Source: Acanthococcus lagerstroemiae | Taxonomy: Eukaryota > Arthropoda > Insecta > Hemiptera > Eriococcidae | DNA: 64,000 nt | Direction of reading: 5' to 3' | Assembly (NCBI GenBank): GCA_031841125.1 | Contig: CM063114.1 | Span: 39,701,574 to 39,765,573 of the forward strand | Shown here: positions 43,194 to 58,600 of the stretch, piece after piece | Position numbering within the stretch: the first letter of the stretch is position 1 | How the letters are laid out: each line of letters opens with the position of its first letter | Program-made: the position numbers and the translations under genes | Notes under the pieces: generated by a model | What the model was told of the DNA's origin: nothing | The model's input: only the letters and a program-made list of their open reading frames with translations | Database searches by the model: none

Positions 43194-43825
43194 CCTAGGA
43201 TAGGTATTTATATGTTATGCGTCGTAATGTGTAAGTTGTGTTAAGATAAGGGTTACCGTAGTTTGTATATTCTTGTCAGGAAACAGGGACAACTATGACA
43301 GCATTTGCAGTTACCTTAATGGTAGGAATTACTTGTTAATTTTCTCACTAACCAACTGCATGCATTGAATCGCTGTAATTGAAACTGTTCAGGCTACAAA
43401 TGGTTTCCGCTAGTGGTTACTTTTCCAATCAGTATTACCTGGTAGTATTCTGATTATGATCTGACCAATGAATATGTTACGAGTTTTCAGAATGGTGGCA
43501 AATTGCAATACGGGTGGCCGAACGTGTCACTTGTCAGGTTATTTTGTCACTCAGTAACTGGTTACGTAAGATTCTCTTATTTATTTATTTTTGTAACTAG
43601 CGTTCGTTTTTCAATTATTACTGAGTAGTTTGACTGTACGTTTTTGTTTTTGCATTTTTGTATTGTGAATTAAAATTTTTCCTTTTAACAAATATTTTCA
43701 TGAATTAGCTTTATTTGCTCAATAATGAAACAGCGGTCAATGTTATTGGTAATTTCATCGTTGTGGTCTTGGCATCATCGTTTTATTCGATGTATCGAAA
43801 GTCGGATCCTTTCGTTCAAGAATTA
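43194..43825 (+). other. SLC26 3' UTR and flank
   Basis: AT-rich, no canonical AATAAA within the first 300 bp. ATTAAA occurs near 43671. The satellite begins at about 43826. Confidence 0.5.
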
Positions 43826-46800
43826 CCAGATTTCGAAAACGAAAATTGGTGTATGTTGAGTTGCATATTCGTCGTGCTGAAGGCATTACCAGAATATTCG
43901 CCGTTTTCAAATTCGCTAATTTCTCTGGGGCGAACTAATAAAATGCAAAAATCTTTGGATTGGTGGCAGCTACAGCGAAACGGGTTGACACTTTCGAAAG
44001 AGGAGATCAATCTGCTCTCAAAATTCCAAACCGTTTTCCTCTAGCTATCCCCAGTCCGGAGATTCTCGCGTAATATTAGTTCCCCCCAGAGAAATTCGCG
44101 ATTTCGAACACGACAATTGGTGTATGTTGAGTTGCATATTCGACGTGCTGAAGGCATTACCAGAATTTTAGAAAATTTGAAATACAATTGTGACGCCTTC
44201 AAAGAATTAAATATACTATTTCTCATACGCCAATTGACGTTTTCGAAATCGCTAATTTCTCTGGGGCGAACTAATAAAATGCAAAAATCTTTGGATTGGT
44301 GGCAGCTACTGCGAAACGGGTTGACACTTTCGAAAGAGGAGATCAATGCCTCAAAATTCCAAACCGTTTTCCTTGTCCCATGGGAGTTTTCGCATTTGTC
44401 CCCCAGGATACCAGAATTTCGCGTTTGTATGTGAATTGCTTTCGACTCTAAGATTACCAGAATTCGCCGTTCAAATCGCTAATTTCGGCGAACTAATAAA
44501 ATCAAAATCTTTGATGGTCATCTGCAACGGTTGACATTTCGAGAGGATATCGCTCAAATCAAACGTTTTCCTCTAGCATCCCCAGTCCGGAGTTTGCGTA
44601 ATTTATTCCCCAGGAAACGCGATTTCGAAAAGACAATGGGTATGTGATCATATGACTGCTGAGGCTACAAAAAATTAAACAAGTGTACCTCAGATTAATA
44701 CCATTCCAGCATTGCGTATTTTCGAAATCGCAATTCTCTAGGGAACTATTTCAAGAAAATCTTGATTGGTGATACTGAAAGGGTTGCATTTCGAAAGGGA
44801 GACAATGTGCTCTCAAAATTCAAACTTTCCTCAGATCCTTCAGAATTTCCGCTAATTTTCTGGAAACTCAATGTAATTGGATTGTTGCGCACGTGCGAAG
44901 GATTACCATTGAAAGAATCATTGCTCTCAATTCAAATCGTTTTATCTGCATCCGTCGAGATTCGGCGACTAATAAATGCAAAAATCTGGAATTGGTGCAG
45001 ACTACTACTGCGAAACGGGTTGACACTTTCGAAAGAGGAGATCAATCTGCTCTCAAAATTCCAAACCGTTTTCCTCTAGCAATCCCCATCCGGAGATTTT
45101 CGCGTATTATTAGTTCCCAGAAAATCGACAAAATTGGTGTATGTGAGTTGCATATTCGACGTGCTGAAGGCATTACCAGAATATTCGCCGTTTTCAAATC
45201 GCTATTTCTCTGAATAAAATGCAAAATCTTGGATTGGTGGCAGCTACTGCGAAACGGGTTGACACTTCGAAAAAAGAGATCAATCTGCTCTCAAATTCCA
45301 AACCGTTTTCCTCTAGCTATCCCCAGTCCGGAGATTTTCGCCTATTATTAGTTCCCCCCAGAGAAATTCGCGATTTCGAACGAAAAATTGGTGTATTTGG
45401 TTGCATATTCGACTGCGAAGGCATTCAGAATATTTAAAAATTAAACGTTTTGGACCCTTCAAAGTTTAAAATGTTATTTTCATACGCCAATTGACGTTTT
45501 CAAATCGCTAATTTCTTGGGGCGAACTAATAAAATGCAAAAATCTTTGGATTGGTGGCAGCTACTGCGAAACGGGTTGACACTTTCGAAGAGGAGATCAA
45601 TTGCTCTCAAAATTCAAACCGTTTTCCTCTAGCGATCCCCTGTCATGAGATTTTCGCGTTTTTGAAAACGCAATTGGTGTATGTGGAGTTGCATATTCGA
45701 CGTGCTGAAGGCATTACCAGAATATTCGCCGTTTTCAAAATCGCTAATTTCTCTGGGGCGAACTAATAAAATGCAAAAATCTTTGGATTGGTGGCAGCTA
45801 CTGCGAAACGGGTTGACACTTTCGAAAGAGGAGATCAATCTGCTCTCAAAATTCCAAACCGTTTTCCTCTAGCTATCCCCAGTCCGGAGATTTTCGCGTA
45901 TTATTAGTTCCCCCCAGAGAAATTCGCGATTTCGAAAACGACAATTGGTGTATGTTGAGTTGCATATTCGACGTGCTGAAGGCATTACCAGAATTTTAGA
46001 AAATTTGAAATAAATTTCGCCTTCAGAATAATCTATTTCAACGCAATACGTTCGAAATCGCTAATTTCTCTGGGGCGAACTAATAAAATGCAAAAATCTT
46101 TGGATTGGTGGCAGCTACTGCGAAACGGGTTGACACTTTCGAAAGAGGAGATCAATGTGCTCTCAAAATGTCAAACCGTTTTCCTCTAGCGATCCCCTGT
46201 CATGAGATTTTCGCGTTTTTGAAAACGCAATTGGTGTATGTGGAGTTGCATATTCGACGTGCTGAAGGCATTACCAGAATATTCGCCGTTTTCAAAATCG
46301 CTAATTTCTCTGGGGCGAACTAATAAAATGCAAAAATCTTTGGATTGGTGGCAGGTACTGCGAAACGGTTGACACTTTCGAAAGAGGAGATCAATTGCTC
46401 TCAAAATTCAACCGTTTTCCTCTAGCATCCCAGTCGGAGATTTCGCTTTATTAGTTCCCGAGAATTGCGATTTCGAAAACGACAATTGGTGTATGTTGAG
46501 TTGCATATTTCGACGTGCTGAAGGCAGATTTACAGAAATATTCGCCGTTTTTACAATCGCAATTTTTCTGGGGCGAACTAATAAAATGCAAAAATCTTTG
46601 ATTGGTGGCAGCTACGCGAAACGGGTTGACACTTTCGAAAGAGGAGATCAATTGCTCTCAAAATTCCAACCGTTTTCCTCTAGCTATCCCAGTCGGAGAT
46701 TTTCGCGTATTATTAGTTCCCCCAGAGAAATTCGCGATTTCGAAAACACAATTGGTGTATGTTGAGTTGCATATTCGACGTGCTGAAGGCATTACCAGAA

Positions 46801-49800
46801 TTTTAGAAAATTTGAAATACAATTGTGACGCCTTCAAGAATTAAATGCTATTTCTCATACGCCAATTGACGTTTTCGAAATCGCTAATTTCTCTGGGGCG
46901 AACTAATAAAATGCAAAAATCTTTGGATTGGTGGCAGCTACTGCGAAACGGGTTGACACTTTCGAAAGAGGAGATCAATGTGCTCTCAAAATTCCAAACC
47001 GTTTTCCTCTAGCGATCCCCAGTCATGTGTCGAGAAATTTCGCGATTTGAAAACAATTGGTGTATGTGAGTTGCATATTCGACGTGCTGAAGGCATTACC
47101 AGAATATTCGCCGTTTTCAAATCGCTAATTTCTCTGGGCGAACTAATAAAATGCAAAAATCTTTGGATTGGTGGCAGCTACGCGAAACGGGTTGACACTT
47201 TCGAAAGAGGAGATCAATTGCTCTCAAAATTCAAACCGTTTCCTCTAGCTATCCCCAGTCCGGAGATTTCGCGTTATTAGTTCCCCCAGAGAAATTCGCG
47301 ATTTCGAAAACGACAATTGGTGTATGTGGAGTTGCATATTCAACGTGCTGAAGGCATTACCAGAATATTCGCCGTTTTCAAAATCGCTAATTTCTGTGGG
47401 GCGAACTAATAAAATGCAAAAATCTTGGATTGGTGGCAGCACGCGAAACGGGTTGACACTTTCGAAAGAGGAGATCAATTGCTCTCAAATTCAACCGTTT
47501 TCTCTACGGACCCCCCAGAGAAATTCGCGATTTCGAAACGCAATTGGTGTATGTGAGTTGCATATTCGACGTGCTGAAGGCATTACCAGAATATTCGCCG
47601 TTTTCAAAATCGCTAATTTCTTGGCGAACTATAAAATGCAAAATCTGATTGGTGCGACTCAAACGGGTGACACTCAAAGGGATAATGCCTAAATCAACGT
47701 TCTTAGCATCCGTCGAGATTTTGTATATTAGTTCCCAGAGAAATTCCGATTCAACATTGGTGTTGTGATTATATTGCTCGGACGTGTGAATCATGTACCA
47801 GAATAATTAGCCGTTTTCGAATCGCAATTTCTCTGGGGCGACTAAAATGCAAAATCTTTGGATTGTGCACAGAAAGGTGAACTTCGAAAGGGATCATTGT
47901 TCAATTCAACGTTTCTTCCAGATTCCTATATTGTTCCCCAGAGAATTCGCGATTTCGAAAACGCAATTGGTGTATGTGAGTTGCATATTCGACGTCTGAA
48001 GGCATTACCAGAATATTCGCCGTTTTCAAAATCGCTAATTTCTTGGGCGAACTAATAAAATGCAAAAATCTTGGATTGGTGGCAGCTACTGCGAACGGGT
48101 TGACACTTTCGAAAGAGGAGATCAATTGCTTCAAAATTCCAACCGTTTTCCTCTAGCATCCCCAGTCCGAGATTTTCGCGTTATTAGTTCCCAGAAAATT
48201 GCGATTTCGAACCATTGTATGTGAGTTGCATATTCGACGTGGGTGAAGCATTACCAGAAAATATTTCGCCGTTTCAAATCGCTAATTTCTCTGGGGCGAA
48301 CTAATAAATGCAAAAATCTTTGGATTGGTGGCAGTACTGCGAAACGGTTGACACTTTCGAAAGAGGAGATCAATTGCTCTCAAAATTCAAACCGTTTTCT
48401 CTAGCTATCCCCAGTCGGAGATTTTCGGATATTAGTTCCCCAGAGAAATTCGCGTTTGAAAACGCAATTGGTGTATGTGAGTTGCATATTCGACGTGCTG
48501 AAGGCATTACCAGAATATTCGCCGTTTTCAAAATCGCTAATTTCTCTGGGGCGAACTAATAAAATGCAAAATCTTGGATTGGTGGCAGTACTGCGAAACG
48601 GGTTGACACTTTCGAAAGAGGAGATCAATTGCTTCAAAATTCCAAACCGTTTTCCTCTAGCTATCCCAGCCGGAGATTTCGCGTATTATTAGTTCCCCCC
48701 AGAGAAATTCGCGATTTCGAAAACGACAATTGGTGTATGTTGAGTTGCATATTCGACGTGCTGAAGGCATTACCAGAATATTCGCCGTTTTCAAAATCGC
48801 TAATTTCTCTGGGGCGAACTAATAAAATGCAAAAATCTTGGATTGGTGGCAGCTACTGCGAAACGGGTTGACACTTTCGAAAGAGGAGATCAATCTGCTC
48901 TCAAAATTCCAAACCGTTTTCCTCTAGCTATCCCCAGTCCGGAGATTTCGCTATTATTAGTTCCCCAGAGAAATTCGCGATTTCGAAAACGACAATTGGT
49001 GTATGTTGAGTTGCATATTCGACGTGCTGAAGGCATTACCAGAATATTCGCCGTTTTCAAAATCGCTAATTTCTCTGGGGCGAACTAATAAAATGCAAAA
49101 ATCTTTGGATTGGTGGCAGCTACTGCGAAACGGGTTGACACTTTCGAAAGAGGAGATCAATTTGCTCAAATTCAACCGTTTCTCTAGCATCCCTTTGAAT
49201 TTTCCCGTCTTTCGAAAACGCAATTGGTGTATGTGAGTTGCATATTCGACGTCTGAAGGCATTACGAATATTCGCGTTTTAATCGTAATTTCTGGCGAAC
49301 TAATAAAATGCAAAAATCTTGGTGTGGCACACGCGAAACGTGACACTTCGAAAGGGAGATCAATCTCTCTCAAAATTCAACGTTTTCTCTAGCTATCCAG
49401 TCCGGAGATTTTCGCGTATTATTAGTTCCCAGAGAAATTCGCATTCGAAACACAATTGGTGTAGTGAGTTGCATATTCACTGCTGAAGGCATTACCAGAA
49501 TATTCGCGTTTCAAATCGCTAATTTCTCGGGGCGAACTATAAATGCAAAATCTTGATTGGTGGAGCTACGCAAACGGTTGACACTTCGAAAGGAGTCAAT
49601 TGCTTCAAATTCAAACCGTTCTCTAGCATCCCGTCAGAATTTCCGTTTTTGAAAACGCAATTGTGTATGAGTGCATATCGTGCTGAAGGCATTACAGATT
49701 CGCCGTTCAAAATCGCTAATTCTCTGGCGAACTATAAATGCAAATCTGGATTGGTGGCAGCTACGCGAAGGTTACACTTTCGAAGAGGGATCATTGCTCT

Positions 49801-52800
49801 CAAAATCCACGTTTTCCTCTAGCACCGTGGGAGATTTTTCCCGTTCTTGAACGCAATTGTGTATGTGAGTTGCATATTCGACGTCTGAAGCATTACCAGA
49901 ATATTCGCCGTTTTCAAAATCGCTAATTTCTCTGGGGCGAACTAATAAAATGCAAAATCTGTTGGATTGGTGGCAGTACTGCGAAACGGGTTGAACTTTC
50001 GAAAGAGAGATCATCTGCTCTCAAATTCCAACCGTTTTCCTCTAGCTATCCCAGTCGGAGATTTTCGCGTATTATTAGTTCCCCCAGAGAATTCGCGATT
50101 CGAAACACAATTGGTGTATGTTGAGTTGCATATCGACGTGGCTTGAAGGATTACCAGAAAATATTTCGCCGTTTTCAAATCGCTAATTTCTTGGGGCGAA
50201 CTAATAAAATGCAAAAATCTTGGATTGGTGGCAGCTACTGCGAAACGGGTTGACACTTTCGAAAGAGGAGATCAATTGCTCTCAAAATTCCAAACCGTTT
50301 CCTCTAGCATCCCCATCCGGAGATTTCGCGTTTGTTCGAAAACGGCAAATTGGTGTATGTTGGTTGCATATTCGACGTGCTGAAGGCATTACCAGAATAT
50401 TCGCCGTTTTCAAAATCGCTAATTTCTCTGGGGCGAACTAATAAAATGCAAAAATCTTTGGATTGGTGGCAGCTACTGCGAAAGGGTTGACACTTTCGAA
50501 AGGGAGATCAATCTGCTCTCAAAATTCCAAACCGTTTTCCTCTAGCATCCCCAGTCCGAGAGATATTTCTTCGCGATTTCGAAAACGCAATTGGTGTATG
50601 TGAGTTGCATATTCGACGTGCTGAAGGCATTACCAGAATATCGCCGTTTTCAAAATCGCTAATTTCTCTGGGGCGAACTAATAAAATGCAAAAATCTTTG
50701 GATTGGTGGCAGCTACTGCGAAACGGGTTGACACTTTCGAAAGAGGAGATCAATCTGCTCTCAAAATTCCAAACCGTTTTCCTCTAGCTATCCCCAGTCC
50801 GGAGATTTTCGCGTATTATTAGTTCCCCCCAGAGAAATTCGCGATTTCGAAAACGACAATTGGTGTATGTTGAGTTGCATATTCGACGTGCTGAAGGCAT
50901 TACCAGAATATTCGCCGTTTTCAAAATCGCTAATTTCTCTGGGGCGAACTAATAAAATGCAAAAATCTTTGGATTGGTGGCAGCTACTGCAAAACGGGTT
51001 GACACTTTCGAAAGAGGAGATCAATCTGCTCTCAAAATTCCAAACCGTTTTCCTCTAGCTATCCCCAGTCCGGAGATTTTCGCGTATTATTAGTTCCCCC
51101 CAGAGAAATTCGCGATTTCGAAAACGACAATTGGTGTATGTTGAGTTGCATATTCGACGTGCTGAAGGCATTACCAGAATATTCGCCGTTTTCAAAATCG
51201 CTAATTTCTCTGGGGCGAACTAATAAAATGCAAAATCTTGGATTGGTGGCAGCTACTGCGAAACGGGTTGACACTTCGAAAGAGAGATCAATCTGCTCTC
51301 AAATTCCAAACCGTTTTCCTCTAGCTATCCCAGTCCGGAATTTTCGCTATATTATTCCCCCCAAGAAATTCGCGATTCGAAAACGACAATTGGTGTATGT
51401 TGATTGCATATTCGACGTGCTGAAGGCATTACCAAATATTCGCCGTTTTCAAAATCGCTATTTCTCTGGGCGAACTAATAAAATGCAAAATCTTGGATTG
51501 GTGGCAGCTACTGCGAAACGGGTTGACACTTTCGAAGAGGAGATCAATCTGCTCTCAAAATTCCAAACCGTTTTCCTCTAGCTATCCCCAGTCCGGAGAT
51601 TTCGCGTATTATTAGTTCCCCCAAGAATTCGCGATTTCGAAAACGACAATTGGTGTATGTTGAGTTGCATATTCGACGTGCTGAAGGCATTACCAGAATT
51701 TTAGAAAATTTGAAATACAATTGTGACGCCTTCAAAGAATTAAATATACTATTTCTCATACGCCAATTGACGTTTTCGAAATCGCTAATTTCTCTGGGGC
51801 GAACTAATAAAATGCAAAAATCTTTGGATTGGTGGCAGCTACTGCGAAACGGGTTGACACTTTCGAAAGAGGAGATCAATGTGCTCTCAAAATTCCAAAC
51901 CGTTTTCCTCTAGCAGATTCCCATGTCCCCCGAGATTTCGCGTTTCGAAAACGCAATTGGTGTATGTGGAGTTGCATATTCGACGTGCTGAAGGCATTAC
52001 CAGAATATTCGCCGTTTTCAAAATCGCTAATTTCTCTGGGGCGAACTAATAAAATGCAAAAATCTTTGGATTGGTGGCAGCTACTGCGAAACGGGTTGAC
52101 ACTTTCGAAAGAGGAGATCAATCTGCTCTCAAATTCCAAACCGTTTTCCTCTAGCTATCCCCAGTCCGGAGATTTTCGCGTATTATTAGTTCCCCCCAGA
52201 GAAATTCGCGATTTCGAAAACGACAATTGGTGTATGTTGAGTTGCATATTCGACGTGCTGAAGGCATACCGAATTGAAAATTATATTGGCGCCTAAGAAT
52301 TATATGCAATTTCTTGCCAATGAGTTTTCAAATCGCTAATTTCTCTGGGCGAACTAATAAAATGCAAAAATCTTTGGATTGGTGCACTACAGCAAACGGG
52401 TTGACACTTTCGAAAGAGGAGATCAATCTGCTCTCAAAATTCCAAACCGTTTTCCTCTAGCTATCCCCAGTCCGGAGATTTTCGCGTATTATTAGTTCCC
52501 CCCAGAGAAATTCGCGATTTCGAAAACGACAATTGGTGTATGTTGAGTTGCATATTCGACGTGCTGAAGGCATTACCAGAATTTTAGAAAATTTGAAATA
52601 CAATTGTGACGCCTTCAAAGAATTAAATATACTATTTCTCATACGCCAATTGACGTTTTCGAAATCGCTAATTTCTCTGGGGCGAACTAATAAAATGCAA
52701 AATCTTTGGATGGTGGCAGCTACTGCGAAACGGGTTGACACTTTCGAAAGAGGAGATCAATGTGCTCTCAAAATGTCAAACCGTTTTCCTCTAGCGATCC

Positions 52801-54639
52801 CCTTCGATCGAGATTTTCCGTTTCTTTGAAAACGCAATTGGTGTATGGGAGTTGCATATTCGACGTGCTGAAGGCATTACCAGAATATTCGCCGTTTTCA
52901 AAATCGCTAATTTCTCTGGGGCGAACTAATAAAATGCAAAAATCTGTGGATTGGTGGCAGCTACTGCGAAACGGGTTGACACTTTCGAAAGAGGAGATCA
53001 ATCTGCTCTCAAAATTCCAACCGTTTTCCTCTAGCTATCCCCAGTCCGGAGATTTTCGCCTATTATTAGTTCCCCCAGAGAAATTCGCGATTTCGAAAAC
53101 GACAATTGGTGTATGTTGAGTTGCATATTCGACGTTCTGAAGGCATTACCAGAATATTCGCCGTTTTCAAAATCGCTAATTTCTCTGGGGCGAACTAATA
53201 AAATGCAAAAATCTTTGGATTGGTGGCAGCTACTGCGAAACGGTTGACACTTTTCGAAGAGGAGATCAATTGCTCTCAAATTCCAACCGTGTTCCTCTAG
53301 CTATCCCCAGTCCGGAGATTTTCGCTATATTAGTTCCCCCAGAGAAATTCGCGATTTCGAAAACGACAATTGGTGTATGTTGAGTTGCATATTCGACGTT
53401 TTCAAATGTAATGCAATTACCAAGAATATTTCCGCGCACTTTTCAAATCGCTAATTTCTCTGGGGCGAACTAATAAAATGCAAAAATCTTGGATTGGTGG
53501 CAGCTACTGCGAAACGGTTGACACTTTCGAAAGAGGAATCAATTGCTCTCAAAATTCAACCGTTTTCCTCTAGCATCCCCAGTCGATCGAATTTTCGGAT
53601 GTTTGAAAACGCAATTGGTGTATTGAGTTGCATATTCGACTCTGAAGGCATTACCAAATATTCGCCGTTTCAAAATCGCTAATTTCTCTGGGGCGAACTA
53701 ATAAAATGCAAAAATCTTGATTGGTGGCACTAGCGAAGGGTTGACACTTTCGAAAGGGAGATCAATCTGCTCTCAAAATTCCAACCGTTTTCCTCTACTA
53801 TCCCCAGTCCGGAGATTTTCGGTATTATTAGTTCCCCAGAGAAATTCGCGTTTCGAAACGCAATTGGTGTATGTTGAGTTGCATATTCGACGTGCTGAAG
53901 GCATTACCAGAATATTCGCCGTTTTCAAAATCGCTAATTTCTCTGGGGCGAACTAATAAAATGCAAAAATCTGTGGATTGGTGGCAGCTACTGCGAAACG
54001 GGTTGACACTTTCGAAAGAGGAGATCAATCTGCTCTCAAAATTCCAAACCGTTTTCCTCTAGCATCCCCGTCCGGAGATTTTCGCGTTTTCCTCGATTGA
54101 AAACGCAATTGGTGTATGTGAGTTGCATATTCGACGTGCTGAAGGCATTACCAGAATATTCGCCGTTTTCAAAATCGCTAATTTCTCTGGGGCGAACTAA
54201 TAAAAGCAAAAATCTTGGATTGGTGCAGCACATGCGAAACGGGTTGACACTTTCGAAAGAGGAGATCAATCTGCTCTCAAAATTCCAACCCGTTTTCCTC
54301 TAGCTATCCCCAGTCCGGAGATTTTCGCCTATTATTAGTTCTCCCCAGAGAAATTCGCGATTTCGAAAACGACAATTGGTGTATGTTGAGTTGCATATTC
54401 GACGTGCTGAAGGCATTACCAGAATTAAAATTTGCGTGACGCTTTTATTTTTTCCCAAAAATCGCTAATTTCTCTGGGCGAACTAATAAAATGCAAAAAT
54501 CTTTGGATTGGTGGCAGCTACTGCGAAACGGGTTGACACTTTCGAAAGAGGAGATCAATTGCTCTCAAATCCAACCGTTATTCCTCTAGCTATCCCCAGT
54601 CCGGAATTTTCGCGTATTATTAGTATCCCCCAGAGAAAT

Positions 54640-55680
54640 TCGCGATTTCGAAACGGTTGCTTGTGAAAGGGAGATCAATTCCGTCAAAATCAAGCGTTTT
54701 CTTGCTAATCGAATTTTCGCCTATATATTCCCGAACGCGATTTCGAAAAGCTAATTGTCTGGTGAATATTGCGAATGCTGATGTTGCAACGAAACTTAAC
54801 TCTCAAAGATGATAATTCCAAAATTCAAACGTTCCTAGATCTCTGGCCGAATTACATTAATCATTCGAGGTGCGATCGAAAGGTTTGAATTTCGAAGTGA
54901 ATCATGTCTGAAATTCCAAACGTTTTCCTTAGTATCCATCAGTTTTCGCGATATTATTGTTCTCAAGAATTCGCGTTTCGAAATACACAAAATTCTGGGA
55001 ATTGATAGCAAACGGTGGCATACTCAACAGGTGATTCTTCAAAGAATTAACTCTCACAATTCTACGTTTTTCAATTAATACATTCTCAGCCAATTTCGTT
55101 CGAAATCGCTAATTTTCTGGGCGAACTAAAAATGCAAAAATTTGATTGAGCTGACCGAAACGTTTGAAAATTCGAAAAGGAGACAATTCTCTCAAAATTC
55201 CACGTTTCCTACTACCAGCGGATTTCTTCGAGGCAGTTACAATTTCTTAGACATGTTAGCCTTCCCCACAAAATAATATCGCGATTTCGAAAACGACAAT
55301 TGGTGATAATTGAGCTTGGATATCAGTCTGAAGGCATCAAATTGGCACTAATAAATCAAATTTGGAACTGGCAGATGGAACGCGTTGAAACGAAAATAAA
55401 TTGTAATCACGTTTTCTAACGCCACATCGCGTTTCGAAATCGTAATTTTCTGGCAGAACTAATAAATTCAGAAAATCATATTGGTGAGCTATGCAAATCG
55501 GGTTGAACATTAAAAGAGATAATTGCTCAAAATTCAAGACCGTTTCTCTACTCAACATCGAATTCTCAAATCAGTTCCCAAACTATCGGATGAAAATCAT
55601 TGGTGGTTGAGTTGCATATTCGACTTAGCATCAGATATTCGCGTTCAATCGCATTTTGATATGAAAATTGGCGCTAGCGA
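54640..55680 (+). repeat. Highly decayed internal satellite block
   Basis: Monomer words (CGCGATTTCGAAA, GCGAACTAA, GAGTTGCATATTCGA) are still visible but separated by gaps and substitutions. Intact units flank it on both sides. Confidence 0.7.
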
Positions 55681-58600
55681 AACGGTTGACACTTTCGAAA
55701 GAGGAGATCAATTGCTCTCAAAATTCCAAACCGTTTTCCTCTAGCATCCCCGTCGAGATTTTCCGTTTTTGAAAACAGTTTCGAGAATTGGTGTATGTGA
55801 GTTGCATATTCGACGTGCTGAAGGCATTACCATAGAATATCGCCGTTTTTCAAAATCGCTTAAAATTTCTCTGGGGCGAACTAATAAAATGCAAAAATCT
55901 TGATTGGTGCAGCTACTGCAAACGGGTTACACTTCGAAAGAGGAGATCAATCTGCTCTCAAAATTCCAAACCGTTTTCCTCTAGCATCCCCATCCGGAGA
56001 TTTTCGCTATTATTAGTTCCCCCAGAGAAATTCGCGATTTCGAAAACGCAATTGGTGTATGTTGAGTTGCATATTCAGACTGCTGAAGGCATTACCAAAT
56101 AGATGAATATTTCGCCTTCGAATTAAATATTCCAAGCAATTCGTTCGAATCGCAATTTCTCTGGGGCGAACTAATAAAATGCAAAAGTCTTTGGATTGGT
56201 GGCAGCCACTGCGAAACGGGTTGACACTTTCGAAAGAGGAGATCAATGTGCTCTCAAAATTCCAAATCGTTTTCCTCTAGCGACCCCCTGTGGGAGATTT
56301 TCGCGTTTTTGAAAACGCAATTAGTGTATGTGGAGTTGCATATTCGACGTGCTGAAGGCATTACCAGAATATTCGCCGTTTTCAAAATCGCTAATTTCTC
56401 TGGGGCGAACTAATAAAATGCAAAAGTCTTTGGATTGGTGGCAGCCACTGCGAAACGGGTTGACACTTTCGAAGAGGAGATCAATCTGCTCTCAAAATTC
56501 CAACCGTTTTCCTCTAGCTATCCCCAGCCGAGATTTTCGCGATTATTAGTTCCCCCAGAGAAATTCGCGATTTCGAAACGACAATTGGTGTAGTTGATTT
56601 GCATATTCGACGTGCTGAAGGCATTACCAGAATATTCGCCGTTTTCAAAATCGCTAATTTCTCTGGGCGAACTAATAAAATGCAAAAATCTTGGATTGGT
56701 GGCAGCTACTGCGAAACGGGTTGACACTTTCGAAAGAGGAGATCAATCTGCTCTCAAAATTCCAACCCGTTTTCCTCTAGCTATCCCAGTCCGGAGTTCG
56801 CTATTATTAGTTCCCCCCAGAGAATCGCGATTCGAAAACGCAATTGTGTATGTTGAGTTGCATATTCGACTCTGAAGGCATTACAGAATATTCGCGTTTT
56901 CAAAATCGCTAATTTCTCTGGGCGAACTAATAAAATGCAAAATCTTGGATGTGGCAGCTACGCGAACGGTTGACACTTTCGAAAGAGAGATCAATCTGCT
57001 CTCAAAATTCCAACCGTTTTCCTCTAGCATCCCATCGAGATTTCGCGTTATAGTTCCCCCAAGAAATTGCGATTCGAAAACACAATTGTGTAGTTGAGTT
57101 GCATTTCGACGTCTGAAGCATTACCAGAATTTTAGAAAATTTGAAATACAATTGTGACGCCTTCAAAGAATTAAATATACTATTTCTCATACGCCAATTG
57201 ACGTTTTCGAAATCGCTAATTTCTCTGGGGCGAACTAATAAAATGCAAAAATCTTTGGATTGGTGGCAGCTACTGCGAAACGGGTTGACACTTTCGAAAG
57301 AGGAGATCAATCTGCTCTCAAAATTCCAAACCGTTTTCCTCTAGCTATCCCCAGTCCGGAGATTCTCGCGTAATATTAGTTCCCCCCAGAGAAATTCGCG
57401 ATTTCGAAAACGACAATTGGTGTATGTTGAGTTGCATATTCGACGTTCTGAAGGCATTACCAGAATATTCGCCGTTTTCAAAATCGCTAATTTCTCTGGG
57501 GCGAACTAATAAAATGCAAAAATCTTTGGATTGGTGGCAGCTACTGCGAAACGGGTTGACACTTTCGAAAGAGGAGATCAATCTGCTCTCAAAATTCCAA
57601 CCCGTTTTCCTCTAGCATCCAGTTGGATTTTCCCGTTTTTGAAACGAAATTGTATTGATTGCATATTCGACGTGTGAAGCATTACCAAATATTCGCCGTT
57701 TTCAAATCGCTAATTTCTCTGGGGCGAACTAATAAAATGCAAAAATCTTTGGATTGGTGGCAGCTACTGCGAAACGGGTTGACACTTTCGAAAGAGGAGA
57801 TCAATGTGCTCTCAAAATGTCAAACCGTTTTCCTCTAGCGATCCCCTGTCATGAGATTTTCGCGTTTTTGAAAACGCAATTGGTGTATGTGGAGTTGCAT
57901 ATTCGACGTGCTGAAGGCATTACCAGAATATTCGCCGTTTTCAAAATCGCTAATTTCTCTGGGGCGAACTAATAAAATGCAAAAATCGTTGGATTGGTGG
58001 CAGCTACTGCGAAACGGGTTGACACTTTCGAAAGAGGAGATCAATCTGCTCTCAAAATTCCAACCGTTTTCCTCTAGCTATCCCCAGTCCGGAGATTTTC
58101 GCCTATTATTAGTTCCCCCCAGAGAAATTCGCGATTTCGAAAACGACAATTGGTGTATGTTGATTGCAGTATCGACGTTCGAAAGGCATTACCAGATTTT
58201 AGAAAAGTTTGAAATACAATTGTGACGCTTCAAAGAATAAAATTATTTTCATACGCCATTGACGTTTTCAAATCGCTATTTCTCTGGGGCGAACTAATAA
58301 AATGCAAAAATCTTTGGATTGGTGGCAGGTACTGCGAAACGGGTTGACACTTTCGAAAGAGGAGATCAATCTGCTCTCAAAATTCCAAACCGTTTTCCTC
58401 TAGCTATCCCCAGTCCGGAGATTCTCGCGTAATATTAGTTCCCCCCAGAGAAATTCGCGATTTCGAAAACGACAATTGGTGTATGTTGAGTTGCATATTC
58501 ACGCTGAAGGCATTCAGAAGAAATTTATTGACGCCAAAAATTTTCATACCCAAGACTAATCGCTAATTCTTGGCGACTAATAAATGCAAACTTTATTGTG

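Noticed and set aside
50960..51010. CENP-B-box-like word (GCGAAACGGGTT) in the satellite
   Set aside because: Only the AAACGGGT half fits. The required TTCG at the proper distance is missing.
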